Part shown: piece after piece, positions 24,840 to 33,044 of the stretch
Numbering within the stretch: position 1 is the stretch's first letter
Layout of the letters: every line of letters begins with the position of its first letter
NCBI GenBank assembly: GCA_003223255.1
Contig: QHYJ01000093.1
Span: 1-41,435 of the forward strand
Reading direction: 5' to 3'
Length of the DNA: 41,435 nt
DNA from: Acidobacteriota bacterium
GTDB taxonomy: Bacteria > Acidobacteriota > Terriglobia > Acidiferrales > UBA7541
The notes under the pieces: model-generated
What the model saw: only the letters and a program-made list of their open reading frames with translations
Told to the model about the DNA's origin: nothing
Database searches by the model: none
Position numbers and translations under genes: made by a program

Positions 24840-25583
24840 ATGGCAGAAAAGGCAGAGCAGATTGTAGTGGAGAGCGCGCCCCGTGCCACTCGGGGCAAGA
24901 ACGAAGCGCGGCGGCTTCGCCAGACGGGCAAAATCCCAGCGGTTTTGTATGGCGGCAAGGGCGGTCCGGTCACACTGTCGGTGAATGCCAAGCAGGTGAA
25001 CTCTATTCTGCGCTCGCCGATGGGACATAACACGCTGTTTCAAGTGAGTTTAGGGGGCAAGCCGGAACCGGCCATTGTGAAGGAATGGTTGGTCGACCCC
25101 ACCACGGGAACACTGTTGCACGTGGATCTCATGCGTGTGGCCATGGACGTGCGCATGAAAGTGAAGGTGCCGGTGCACACCTTCGGCGAACCCGCTGGCG
25201 TAAAAGTGCAAGGCGGGGTGTTTGAAGTTGTCACCCGCGAAGTGGAATTGGAATGCCTCCCGAGCGACATCCCCACAGAATTCCGCATGGACGTCAGCGA
25301 ACTGATGCTCGGCAAGCAATTGCGCGTGAGCGACCTGCCGGTGGACCCCGCAAAGGTCAAAATGCTCACCGAACCGGAGCGCGTGATTGCCCACGTGGTT
25401 GCTCTTAGGATCGAGGAAGAGAAGCCCGCGGAAGCCGCGGCAACGGAAGCGGCGGCCCCAGCCGAGCCCGAAGTTATCAAGAAGGGCAAGAAGGAAGTGG
25501 AAGGCGAAGAAGGCGTCGAAGCCGCAGAAGCACAACCCAAGGCCGAGAAAGCAGAGAAGAGCGAGAAGAAAGAGAAGAAGTAA
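24840..25583 (+). CDS. rplY: 50S ribosomal protein L25 / general stress protein Ctc
   Basis: This is the long, two-domain form (247 residues) of ribosomal protein L25, which binds 5S rRNA. The L25 domain covers about 1-95 (ARGKNEARRLRQTGKIPAVLYGG). The TL5/CTC C-terminal beta domain follows (TFGEPAGVKVQGGVFEVV, LECLPSDIPTEFRMDVSEL, LRVSDLPV). The tail after about 190 is a low-complexity, Glu/Lys/Ala-rich acidic-basic stretch that ends in KAEKSEKKEKK. It is preceded by prs and followed by pth. Confidence 0.95.
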   Translation: MAEKAEQIVVESAPRATRGKNEARRLRQTGKIPAVLYGGKGGPVTLSVNAKQVNSILRSPMGHNTLFQVSLGGKPEPAIVKEWLVDPTTGTLLHVDLMRVAMDVRMKVKVPVHTFGEPAGVKVQGGVFEVVTREVELECLPSDIPTEFRMDVSELMLGKQLRVSDLPVDPAKVKMLTEPERVIAHVVALRIEEEKPAEAAATEAAAPAEPEVIKKGKKEVEGEEGVEAAEAQPKAEKAEKSEKKEKK

Positions 25584-25604
25584 ACGTTTGGTTTGCGGCA
25601 GGAC

Positions 25605-25616
25605 GCCCGCGCGGGC
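25605..25616 (+). terminator. palindromic hairpin between rplY and pth
   Basis: GCCCGCGCGGGC is a perfect 12-nt palindrome, flanked by CAGG and CCTG that extend the stem with a short mismatch. It lies 22 nt after the rplY stop and 22 nt before pth. It is not followed by a T-run, so it may be a REP-like or regulatory hairpin rather than a terminator. Confidence 0.35.
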
Positions 25617-25637
25617 GGGACCTGTGGATAAGAGGCT

Positions 25638-26234
25638 ATGCGGCTCATTGTCGGACTTGGGAATCCCGATCCGGAGTACCAGTGGACGCCGCACAACCTA
25701 GGATTCATGGTCGTGGACGAGTTGGCGAATCGCAACGGGATTCGCGTCGAGCGGCCGGAAGGCAAGGCGCTGGTAGGCCGCGGGAAAATTGTCGGCGAAG
25801 AGGTCGTGCTGGCGAAGCCGCAGACGTACATGAATCTGAGCGGCATCTCGGTAGGAGAGCTGCTCGCGAAGTATGAAGTGGATTTGGACGGCCTGCTGGT
25901 GATGTGGGATGAAGTGCAACTGCCGCTGGGCACGATTCGCATTCATCCGGACGGCAGCGCGGGCAGCCACAACGGCGCGAGGTCGGTCATCAACGCCGTT
26001 GGCACGCAAAAGTTTGCGAGGCTGCGGCTCGGCTGCGGCCCCGACTATCCGCTGAGCAGCCGAAGAGAGCACGTGCTGCGGCCGATGAAGAAGGCGGAAT
26101 TGGAAGCCGCGGCGGAGATGGTCGGCGAAGCCGGTGATGCCGTGGAAATGATCCTGACGCAGGGCTTGGACAAGGCGATGACGAAGTACAACCGGCGTAT
26201 GCCTGACGAGCCGGGAGAGTCGGAGCAAAACTAG
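25638..26234 (+). CDS. pth: peptidyl-tRNA hydrolase
   Basis: Pth releases peptides from prematurely dropped peptidyl-tRNA. The protein has 198 residues. Landmarks are LIVGLGNPDPEYQWTPHNLGFMVVDELA (with the catalytic His in PHN), KPQTYMNLSG, MWDEVQLPLGTIRI and GSAGSHNGARSVINAVGT. The core GLGNP-H-D-N set is complete: H in PHNLG, N in TYMNLSG and D in MWDEV. It follows rplY and precedes rpsF, as is common. Confidence 0.96.
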   Translation: MRLIVGLGNPDPEYQWTPHNLGFMVVDELANRNGIRVERPEGKALVGRGKIVGEEVVLAKPQTYMNLSGISVGELLAKYEVDLDGLLVMWDEVQLPLGTIRIHPDGSAGSHNGARSVINAVGTQKFARLRLGCGPDYPLSSRREHVLRPMKKAELEAAAEMVGEAGDAVEMILTQGLDKAMTKYNRRMPDEPGESEQN

Positions 26235-26349
26235 GAGCGAGGCTTGTATCCCCTGAGCGAAGTTGCAGGGCCTTGCCCGATTTGATGCTGCTACCGCGGC
26301 AAGATTTTCCGGGCCTTGGCGTCTGGACACAAATAGAAATGAGGCAACC

Positions 26350-26757
26350 ATGGAAGAGCGTTATTACGATCTGATTTTCATCGTCCGGCCGGCCACGCCG
26401 GAAGAGGAGATCAAGAAGATTCTTGGCGTGGTCGAGCACACTTGCGCGGAAAAGGGCGGCAAGGTGGAAAAGACCGAGCAGTGGGGAACGCGTAAACTGG
26501 CTTATCGCGTGGCCAAGCACCGCGAGGGCATTTACGTGCACCAAGAGATTCGCACCACGCACGGCGAGTTGATTGCCGAGCTGGAGCGCCGCCTGCGCAC
26601 ACAGGACGCGGTGATCAAGTACCAGACGATCCGTTTGGATGAAGATTTGAAGCGCCAGAAGAAGCTTTCACACAAGCGCGAGAAGCGTGCCGCCCGGCGT
26701 CCTCGCCGGTCCACCGCGCCTGCGGCGGCCCCGGAACAGGCGACGGCGACAAGCTAG
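26350..26757 (+). CDS. rpsF: 30S ribosomal protein S6
   Basis: S6 binds with S18 in the 30S platform. This 135-residue protein starts ERYYDLIFIVRPATPEEEI. It carries VVEHTCAEKGGKVEKTEQWGTRKLAYRVAKHREGIYV and ELERRLRTQDAVIKYQTIRLDEDLK, all characteristic. After that comes a basic and Ala/Pro-rich tail. The ATG at 26350 is supported by the family start; an upstream in-frame ATG at 26263 adds non-family sequence. It heads the rpsF-rpsR-rplI group, without an ssb gene between S6 and S18. Confidence 0.96.
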   Translation: MEERYYDLIFIVRPATPEEEIKKILGVVEHTCAEKGGKVEKTEQWGTRKLAYRVAKHREGIYVHQEIRTTHGELIAELERRLRTQDAVIKYQTIRLDEDLKRQKKLSHKREKRAARRPRRSTAPAAAPEQATATS

Positions 26758-26866
26758 TTGTGCTTTGTCGGCGCAACCGATTTGAGAGTTCGTGAGTCCG
26801 TAAGAATCGGACGCACTGAGGAATAACCCTCGACTTGGTCGGGGCCAGAGGGAAAGGGTGGTAGGC

Positions 26867-27331
26867 ATGTCAGAGAATCAGAAACAAACATCAGCACCAG
26901 CGCCGGGCGGCGGTCAGCGTCGCGAAGGCGGACCCGCCGGCGGACGGCGCGAGGGCGGGCCGGGAGCAGGTCCCGGCGGTGCCGGGGGACGTCCCCGCGG
27001 TAAGCGCCAGTATTTCCGCAAAAAGAAAGTCTGCAAGTTCTGCGTCGAGAAGATGGACTTCATCGACTACAAGCGCGCCGACATTCTCGCGCAGTTTGTG
27101 CAGGAGCGCGGCAAGATTCTGCCCCGCCGCATGACCGGCGTGTGCGCGCGGCACCAGCGCGGGCTGGGTGTGGCCATCAAGCGCGCGCGCAACATTGCGT
27201 TGCTGCCGTTTTCGGGAAGCGCCGCGGGTGTTCAAGCCCCGCGCGCGGTGACTTCCGGCGCACATGGTGCGCATGCGCCCGCCGCGGGGCATCCCGCGCC
27301 CGCACCGGCTGCCGAAGTGCCGAAGGCGTGA
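26867..27331 (+). CDS. rpsR: 30S ribosomal protein S18 with long N- and C-terminal extensions
   Basis: The S18 core (about residues 46-115) is unmistakable: [40 protein letters not shown] and [11 protein letters not shown]. It has C56-x2-C59 and C93-x2-H96, so it is likely a zinc-binding C+ form. The protein is 154 residues, against roughly 75-90 for most S18. The added N terminus is Gly/Arg/Pro-rich ([18 protein letters not shown]), and an added 39-residue C-terminal tail is Ala/Pro/His-rich. The start at ATG 26867 follows a good AGGGAAAGG region. The gene is followed by rplI after about 200 nt. Confidence 0.92.
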   Translation: MSENQKQTSAPAPGGGQRREGGPAGGRREGGPGAGPGGAGGRPRGKRQYFRKKKVCKFCVEKMDFIDYKRADILAQFVQERGKILPRRMTGVCARHQRGLGVAIKRARNIALLPFSGSAAGVQAPRAVTSGAHGAHAPAAGHPAPAPAAEVPKA

Positions 27332-27438
27332 TGATCGGTTTTTAGTTCTTGGTTGTAAGTTCTAAGCAGAAGACAGTCGAAGTAGCCCAAGAAATTTCTT
27401 AGGGAAGCTTGTCCGACATAAAGAAACTTCCCTAGCTT

Positions 27439-27465
27439 GTCATCCCGAGCGTAGCGAGGGATCTG
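27439..27465 (+). repeat. intergenic repeat, GTCATcCCGAGcgtAGCGAGGGATCTG
   Basis: This copy in the rpsR-rplI gap reads gtcatcccgagc then gtagcgagggatctg, followed by a related cagatc end. The same core recurs at 18.6, 30.6, 35.8, 36.5, 38.0 and 38.9 kb, always between genes. It probably belongs to a REP-like hairpin family. Confidence 0.6.
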
Positions 27466-27532
27466 CCTTTGCCTTCTTGGAAAACGCAGATCTTTTGGGC
27501 AAGACCGGAGTTCAGGAGCTAAGAGAAGCAAG

Positions 27533-27973
27533 ATGCAAATCATTCTTCAGGAAGACATCGATAAGTTGGGGCATCGCGGCGACGTGGTAACCGTCAAGCC
27601 CGGCTACGCCCGCAATTACTTGCTGCCGCGCAAGCTTGCGGTGGAAGCCACCGCGGGCAACCTCAAAGCTATCGAGCGCATTCGCGCGTCGCTGGCCAAA
27701 AAGACTGCCACCGAGCTCGAAGCCGCACACAAACAGGCCGAATTGCTGAATGTCGTGGCGCTGAGATTCACGCGTAAGACCGGCGAGAACGATCAGATGT
27801 TCGGCTCCGTGACTTCTGCGGACATCGCCGAAGGGCTCGCGTCGCAGGGATTCAAGATTGACAAGCGCCAGGTGCAGCTCGCCGAGCCCATCAAGATCAT
27901 CGGCGAATCGCCGGTCACCATCAAGGTGTTCCGCGACGTCACCGCGCAAATCAAAGTCACCGTCGAAAAATAA
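27533..27973 (+). CDS. rplI: 50S ribosomal protein L9
   Basis: L9 is a two-domain ribosomal protein with a long connecting helix. The 146-residue protein begins MQIILQEDIDKLGHRGDVVTVKPGYARNYL (family consensus [30 protein letters not shown]). The long helix KAIERIRASLAKKTATELE and the C-terminal GKNEQMFGSVT-like region (ENDQMFGSVTSADIAE, then GFKIDKRQVQL) follow. It closes the S6-S18-L9 group. Confidence 0.97.
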   Translation: MQIILQEDIDKLGHRGDVVTVKPGYARNYLLPRKLAVEATAGNLKAIERIRASLAKKTATELEAAHKQAELLNVVALRFTRKTGENDQMFGSVTSADIAEGLASQGFKIDKRQVQLAEPIKIIGESPVTIKVFRDVTAQIKVTVEK

Positions 27974-28100
27974 TCGTAGTCTCGAGAATAATTTTGGCAC
28001 GTCGCGGCATCGCATTGCCCCGGCGTGGGTGTTTATCCCGCCCTCATTTATGCTCTCCAAGGTGGCAAGTACAATCGTTTAGGCCCTGAGCGGTCCGCTT

Positions 28101-28739
28101 TTGAAGATCATACTCACTGCGCGAGAGTGGGAGCTTGTTAAGGCGTGGAATAAATTCTGCGGCCACATTGATTTTGTAAGTGTGCAAAGCGGCTCCATTC
28201 TCGACGCGCACTGCGATGCGGTCGTCAGCCCGGCAAACAGTTTTGGATTTATGGACGGTGGAATCGATGCCCTCTACTCCAGCTATTTCGGATGGCACGC
28301 TCCAAGATCGTTTGAGAAAATTGATTTTGGATCACCATCATGGAGAACTCTTCGTTGGCACAGCGGAGGTCGTCGAAACAGATCACGCGGGCATCCCCTA
28401 CTTGATTGCCGCGCCGACAATGCGTGTGCCCATGATACTTGGGCCGGAAACTGTGAATCCTACCTGGCAACTCGCGCTGTGCTGCTTCTTGTCAGCCACG
28501 GCAAATTCCAGGCTGGGCGCGAGGAGGGAAAGAGCATACGCGACCACATCCAGACTGTCGCATTCCCAGGATTGGGAACAGGTGTCGGCCGGGTTCCCTT
28601 CGCAGTATGCGCCCGGCAGGTAAGAGCGGCGATTGAAGAATGTTCTTCTGGCCGATTTTCTTTGCCGAAGACTTGGGTTGAGGCTAGCGAACGGCATCAG
28701 TTGCTTTACACGGATCGTCCGCGAGATCTTCAGCACTGA
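28101..28739 (+). pseudogene. macro-domain (ADP-ribose-binding) protein gene with two compensating frameshifts
   Basis: Macro domains bind or hydrolyse ADP-ribose and its derivatives. The reading is split. From 28101 to about 28295, frame A encodes MKIILTAREWELVKAW and AVVSPANSFGFMDGGID. Frame B then carries DRLRKLILDHHHGELFVGTA and IPYLIAAPTMRVPMILG. Frame A returns near 28460 with YLATRAVLLLVSHGKF, TVAFPGLGTGVGRVPFAVCA and the end RHQLLYTDRPRDLQH. One extra base near 28296 and one missing base near 28460 restore a full-length protein (about 212 residues). The conserved NSFGFMDGGID loop is intact. Because the two shifts cancel, a sequencing error in this stretch is at least as likely as real decay. 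The start is TTG 28101. Confidence 0.75.
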
Positions 28740-28984
28740 GTCGTTGCAGGCTATAACGCGCGAAAAGAGCGAAAAAGTTTTCAGAGATTTCCGAAGCCGT
28801 GCACAGTCGTGCACAGATACTCCCGTTGACGTGCTTCGCGTCAGCCTCCACAATGCACCAACGATTCAAACAGGAATTGGCCGAGCCAGCATGCCAGCCC
28901 GTCGGCAAGCCTAAACCTCGCCGCCTGAAAATGGCCCAGAGTGCCCTGTGCAGAAAGGCTTGCACCCGCAAGAAGGGTGTGTTT

Positions 28985-28990
28985 TACTAT
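28985..28990 (+). promoter_or_regulatory. possible promoter upstream of dnaB
   Basis: TTGCAC (28960-28965) and TACTAT (28985-28990), spaced 19 nt, lie 42 nt before the dnaB start. The spacing is a little long. GCGAATAA occurs twice just downstream (about 28993-29010). Confidence 0.3.
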
Positions 28991-29031
28991 AGGCGAATAA
29001 AAAGCGAATAAAGTACGAATCCATAGAAGCC

Positions 29032-30399
29032 ATGGCCGCCGACACCACTCTCGAAAAGCCGTTGCCCAATAATCTCGAAGCGGAACGCTCCGTGCTCGGC
29101 GCGATTCTGCTCGACAATCACGCGCTCAACGCCGCGATGGAAACTTTGCGCCCCGAGGATTTTTTCCTCGACCAGCACCGTCGCGTTTTCACGCACATGA
29201 TCATACTAGGCGAAAGCCAGCAGGCCATCGACCTGGTGACGCTGACCGACGAGTTGCATTGCAAAGGCGAACTAGAAGCTTCCGGCGGCGCGCCGTATCT
29301 CGCTTCCCTGGCCGATGGCATGCCCCGCGTCTCGAACATCGAGCATTACGCGCGCATCGTCAAAGAAAAAGCCATGCTGCGCAACCTGATTCACGCTACG
29401 CACGAGATCCAGCAGCGCGCCTTTGAAGGCGAAGACGGCGCCGACGCCATTCTCGACGGCGCGGAATCCTCGATCTTCGCTCTGGCCGAAGACCGCGTCC
29501 GCGCCGGCCTGATTCCCGTCAAGGACATCGTTCGCGACAATTTCGAGCGCCTGGAAAAAATCTTCAAGGAAGGCAAAAGCGTCACTGGCATTCCCACCGG
29601 CTACACGGAATTGGATAAGCTCACCTCCGGCTTGCAGCCGTCCGAGTTGCTCATTTTGGCCGCGCGGCCTTCGCAGGGAAAAACGGCGCTCGCTCTGAAC
29701 GTGATGGAGAACATCGCCATTCGCGGCGGCCATCCTGTGGCCATGTTCAGTCTAGAAATGTCCAAGGAATCCCTGCTGCAGCGCCTGGTTGCATCCGTGG
29801 CGCAGATTGACGCGCACAAATTCCGTACCGGTCACCTGAATCGCGAAGACTGGCGGCGCATGACCGAAGCCCTGGGCACCATTTCTTCTTCGCCGCTGTG
29901 GGTCGACGACTCCGGCTCGATCAGCGTTCTCGAAATTGGCGCCAAAGCCCGCCGCCTCAAGCGCGACAAGGGCATGTCCCTGCTGATCGTCGACTATCTC
30001 CAGCTCATCACCGCGCGCGGGCGCTTTGGCAACCGCCAGGAAGAAGTGGCCAGCATTTCGCGCGGCTTGAAGGGCTTGGCCAAGGAGCTGCAGATTCCCG
30101 TGCTCGTCCTCAGCCAGCTCACGCGCGCGCCCGAGCGCGATGAGCGCGGCCCGCAACTCTCCGATTTGCGCGAATCCGGCGCCATCGAGCAGGACGCCGA
30201 CGTGGTGATGTTCATCTACCGTCCGCACTTCTTCAAAGCCGGCGCCACTGCCGAGGAGCGCGAAGAGACCGAGTTGCGCATCGCCAAGCAGCGCAACGGC
30301 CCCACAGACCTGGTCAAATTTGTGTTCCGCAGCCGGTTCACGCGCTTCGAGGAAGCCGCGCCGGACGCCTTCTCGTCTTTCGCTCCCGATGAGATGTAA
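29032..30399 (+). CDS. dnaB: replicative DNA helicase DnaB
   Basis: DnaB is the hexameric helicase that unwinds the chromosome at the fork. The protein has 455 residues. The N-terminal domain has LPNNLEAERSVLGAILLD and RPEDFFLDQHRRVF. The RecA-like C-terminal domain has the Walker A AARPSQGKTALALNV, the FSLEMSKESLLQRLV strand, LLIVDYLQLI (Walker B) and VLSQLTRAPERDERGPQLSDLRESGAIEQDAD. Normal length, no intein. It stands between the macro gene and alr; L9-dnaB-alr order is common. Confidence 0.97.
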   Translation: MAADTTLEKPLPNNLEAERSVLGAILLDNHALNAAMETLRPEDFFLDQHRRVFTHMIILGESQQAIDLVTLTDELHCKGELEASGGAPYLASLADGMPRVSNIEHYARIVKEKAMLRNLIHATHEIQQRAFEGEDGADAILDGAESSIFALAEDRVRAGLIPVKDIVRDNFERLEKIFKEGKSVTGIPTGYTELDKLTSGLQPSELLILAARPSQGKTALALNVMENIAIRGGHPVAMFSLEMSKESLLQRLVASVAQIDAHKFRTGHLNREDWRRMTEALGTISSSPLWVDDSGSISVLEIGAKARRLKRDKGMSLLIVDYLQLITARGRFGNRQEEVASISRGLKGLAKELQIPVLVLSQLTRAPERDERGPQLSDLRESGAIEQDADVVMFIYRPHFFKAGATAEEREETELRIAKQRNGPTDLVKFVFRSRFTRFEEAAPDAFSSFAPDEM

Positions 30400-30836
30400 C
30401 TTTTGCGCAGCCTGCGGTAAGCGCGCCACAGCGTGGGCGCCCAGCCACGCGCCGCAATATTAGTCCGCATCGACGCCCTTTCCCCAGCCTCAGCGTTCCG
30501 TCGCTAAGTCAATAAAAAGTCAGGGATTAAGCGCGCTTGCCCGAATGCGCACGGCGTTTCAGCTCGCCCGAACCTTCGGCCCTGGAAGTGCACTTCAGCA
30601 AACTGCGAAAGCGCCCCGAAATGTCATTCCGAGGGCGGTTTTTCGCCCGAGGGTTGGCATTGGCGAAAAGCAGATTCTTCGCTACGCTCGGAATGACACG
30701 AGGAGATTTCCTAGCAACACGTTAGGTGTTGTCGCTTGCGCGCGGCTGCCGATGTGGCCGTCTTTCCACACTACACGCTTGTCGTAAAATTGAGCTTTTC
30801 GGCGGCGGGGTAAACCCGCTGCTAGATAGAAGACAA
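30400..30836. other. long intergenic region before alr, with repeat
   Basis: This 437-base stretch between dnaB and alr includes the 30622-30698 inverted repeat, the longest hairpin seen in the window. The rest carries no recognised gene. The alr transcript may start here, but no clear promoter was found. Confidence 0.5.
30622..30698 (+). repeat. intergenic inverted repeat (REP-like), 12-bp perfect arms
   Basis: TGTCATTCCGAG (30622-30633) and its exact complement CTCGGAATGACA (30687-30698) bound a 53-nt loop that contains further small inverted pieces (GGCG..CGCC). Both arms match the core of the dispersed TCATcCCGAG repeats. Confidence 0.65.
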
Positions 30837-32069
30837 ATGCCAAGCAAACAGAAAAGTCACCGCAACGAAGCACGTAAGGGAGCCCACAGCGAAGCACGCC
30901 GGCCGGTCTGGGCGGAAGTTTCGCTCAGCGCGCTGGCGCACAACCTCGCGGCCATCCAAAAGTACGTGAATCCGCCGGAAGAAAAGCGCAAGACGCCGCG
31001 CAAGATCCTGTCCATTGTCAAAGGCAATGGCTACGGCCATGGCGGCCCGCAAGTGGCCAAGACGCTCGAGAAAGCCGGCTCGGACTGGTTTGGCGTGACT
31101 TGCACCGACGAGGGCATCGCCGTGCGGGACGCTGGCGTGCGCAAGCCCATTCTCGTGCTGACGGGATTCGTGCCGGGCGAGGAAGCCCGCCTGCTCCAAT
31201 GCGACCTCACGCCCGCGGTCCATCGCTGCGATCAATTGCCGCTCCTGGAGCGCGCCGCCGCGCGCCGCGGCCGCCGCAAGCCCGCGACCTTTCACCTGAA
31301 AATCGACAGCGGCATGAACCGCCTCGGCATTGCGCCTTCGGACATCGATTGCTTCGCGCGTCAACTCGCCAAGTGCAAGCACCTCCAGCTCACCGGCATT
31401 TTTTCGCACTTCGCCTCCTCCGAAGTTTTCACCGATACCGCCGTCGGCCGGCAAACGCGCGAGCAGGAAGAATGCTTCTACGCCGCTCTCGACCGCCTGC
31501 GTGCCCTGGGCATCGATCCCGGCCTCGTGCATCTCGCCAACAGCGCCGCCATCGTCTCGCGCTCGGAGACCCGGGCGGACATGGTGCGGCCGGGCGCGAT
31601 TCTCTACGGCTACCATCCCGGCTACGATCCCGTGGAAAAGCGCGAAGAGGCGGAGAAGCTCCTGCCGCTGAAGCCGGTGATGAGCCTGCGCACGAAAATC
31701 ATCCATTTGCGGCGCGTTCCCGCGGGCGCGGGAGTCGGTTACGACGCCACGTTTGTCCCCAAGAGCCCCTCGCTCATTGGCGTGCTGGCCGCGGGTTATG
31801 GCGACGGCATCCACCGCTCGCTCGGCAATCGCGGCAGCGTGCTGGTGCGCGGCAGGCTCGCGCCCATCGTGGGCATCATCTCGATGGACGTGACCATGAT
31901 TGACGTGACCCACATCGAAGATGTCGCCGTCGGCGACGTGGCTATCATCTACGGCTCAGACGGCCACCACGTGCTTCTTGCGAACCGCGTGGCCCGTAGC
32001 ATCGGCACGGTCACTTCTGACTTGCTCTGCGCTGTCAGCCGACGCGTCGAGCGCGTCTACGTCCGCTGA
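30837..32069 (+). CDS. alr: alanine racemase
   Basis: Alr makes D-alanine for peptidoglycan, using pyridoxal phosphate. The 410-residue protein has the PLP lysine in SIVKGNGYGHG (usual VVKANAYGHG), the substrate-contact region HLKIDSGMNRLGI, IFSHFASSE, HLANSAAIV, MVRPGAILYGYHPG and the second catalytic base, Tyr, in GAGVGYDATFV. The C-terminal domain has LAAGYGDGIHRSLGN, GIISMDVTMIDVTH and VGDVAIIYG. A basic N-terminal leader (SKQKSHRNEARKGAHSEARR) precedes the fold. The ATG at 30837 is the likely start; the open frame before it lacks family sequence. Confidence 0.94.
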   Translation: MPSKQKSHRNEARKGAHSEARRPVWAEVSLSALAHNLAAIQKYVNPPEEKRKTPRKILSIVKGNGYGHGGPQVAKTLEKAGSDWFGVTCTDEGIAVRDAGVRKPILVLTGFVPGEEARLLQCDLTPAVHRCDQLPLLERAAARRGRRKPATFHLKIDSGMNRLGIAPSDIDCFARQLAKCKHLQLTGIFSHFASSEVFTDTAVGRQTREQEECFYAALDRLRALGIDPGLVHLANSAAIVSRSETRADMVRPGAILYGYHPGYDPVEKREEAEKLLPLKPVMSLRTKIIHLRRVPAGAGVGYDATFVPKSPSLIGVLAAGYGDGIHRSLGNRGSVLVRGRLAPIVGIISMDVTMIDVTHIEDVAVGDVAIIYGSDGHHVLLANRVARSIGTVTSDLLCAVSRRVERVYVR

Positions 32070-32131
32070 CGCGCGGCCCGCGCCAAGGAGAGCTATGCGA
32101 CGTCTGATATTGATCGCTTTCCCTTCTGTAC

Positions 32132-32989
32132 ATGTCTGCCGCCGCTCTGTGCCAAATGGACGTTGCCGCGCATTACGCAGCTGATCCCGTAGCAGCAAGT
32201 AAGCTCGCAGCGCGCGCCAGCTTTGACTGTGCCAAAGCGCAAACGCCGCTGGAAAAGGCGATCTGCTCCGACATCAGCTTGGGCTACGCCGACATTGTTT
32301 TATCGCGGGTCTCTTCCGGGCTTCTGAAAAACTCAGATCAAACAGACAAAGCCACCTTCGTACCGAGTGAACGGCAATGGCTGCAGAAGGTGCCGGCAAA
32401 ATGCGGCTTGCTTGCCCCGCCTTTTTCGGCGAACTCGCTGACTTGCACGCGCAATGAATTTGAATTTCGCTTCACGGCGCTCGACTCCTGCCAGGAAAGT
32501 ATCACCGACTGCCTGCGAGATGTGGACACTCCGACAGCCGCGCCATCGGTCCCGAGTCCCCGCGCCAGCTTCGACTGCGATGCGCCGCCGAGCGCTTTGG
32601 AAATTGCAATTTGCTCCGATGCCGAGCTTGGACAGCTGGACATTCAGTTGGCGCAAGCCTATCGCGACGCGAAAAGGATCATGGTTGACGCGCAACAGAA
32701 AGATTTGATTGAAAGCGAGCGCCAATGGCTGCGCTTTGTAAACGGAGCCTGCCCATTGGCAATAGTCGGCGGGATTCCCTCCGTCTTCGAACGCTCCTGC
32801 TTGCGTGCCGCGTTTCAAGCGCGGATTGTGCAATTGCAGACGTGCCCACAGAAGAGGGAAGAGCGCGTATCTTGCTTGAATGATTTCCACGTTTTAGAGA
32901 ACAAGCAGTCTGCCCAATCAAGGAAGTCATTCGACGCGCCTGAGCTACCAGCCCTTCCGCAATTCGCCCCTTGCCTCCGCTTGAGGTAA
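32132..32989 (+). CDS. LprI-like (DUF1311) secreted protein, signal peptide frameshifted
   Basis: Two similar domains are visible, each with SFDCxxAxTPLExAICSDxxLGxxD: ASFDCAKAQTPLEKAICSDI at about 30-50 and ASFDCDAPPSALEIAICSDA at about 148-167. These match the LprI N-terminal family (DUF1311). Both continue with SERQWL segments. The ORF start ATG 32132 leaves it without a secretion signal. Upstream in another frame, ATG 32095 has AGGAG four nt before it and starts a perfect signal peptide, MRRLILIAF. Removing one C from the CCC run at 32121-32123 fuses it to LLYMSAAALCQ and then the body. So the real gene is probably 32095-32989 with a one-base homopolymer difference. Neighbour: ispD follows. 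Confidence 0.75.
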   Translation: MSAAALCQMDVAAHYAADPVAASKLAARASFDCAKAQTPLEKAICSDISLGYADIVLSRVSSGLLKNSDQTDKATFVPSERQWLQKVPAKCGLLAPPFSANSLTCTRNEFEFRFTALDSCQESITDCLRDVDTPTAAPSVPSPRASFDCDAPPSALEIAICSDAELGQLDIQLAQAYRDAKRIMVDAQQKDLIESERQWLRFVNGACPLAIVGGIPSVFERSCLRAAFQARIVQLQTCPQKREERVSCLNDFHVLENKQSAQSRKSFDAPELPALPQFAPCLRLR

Positions 32990-33044
32990 ACTCAAACTCT
33001 TGCGCATCCGCCTGAGGGGCACGTAGGCGGATGCCGCTCCCGAT

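Noticed and set aside
28846-29011. Small plus-strand frame between the macro gene and dnaB
   Set aside because: Basic 50-residue peptide with no family, no ribosome-binding site and ending in the probable dnaB promoter region.
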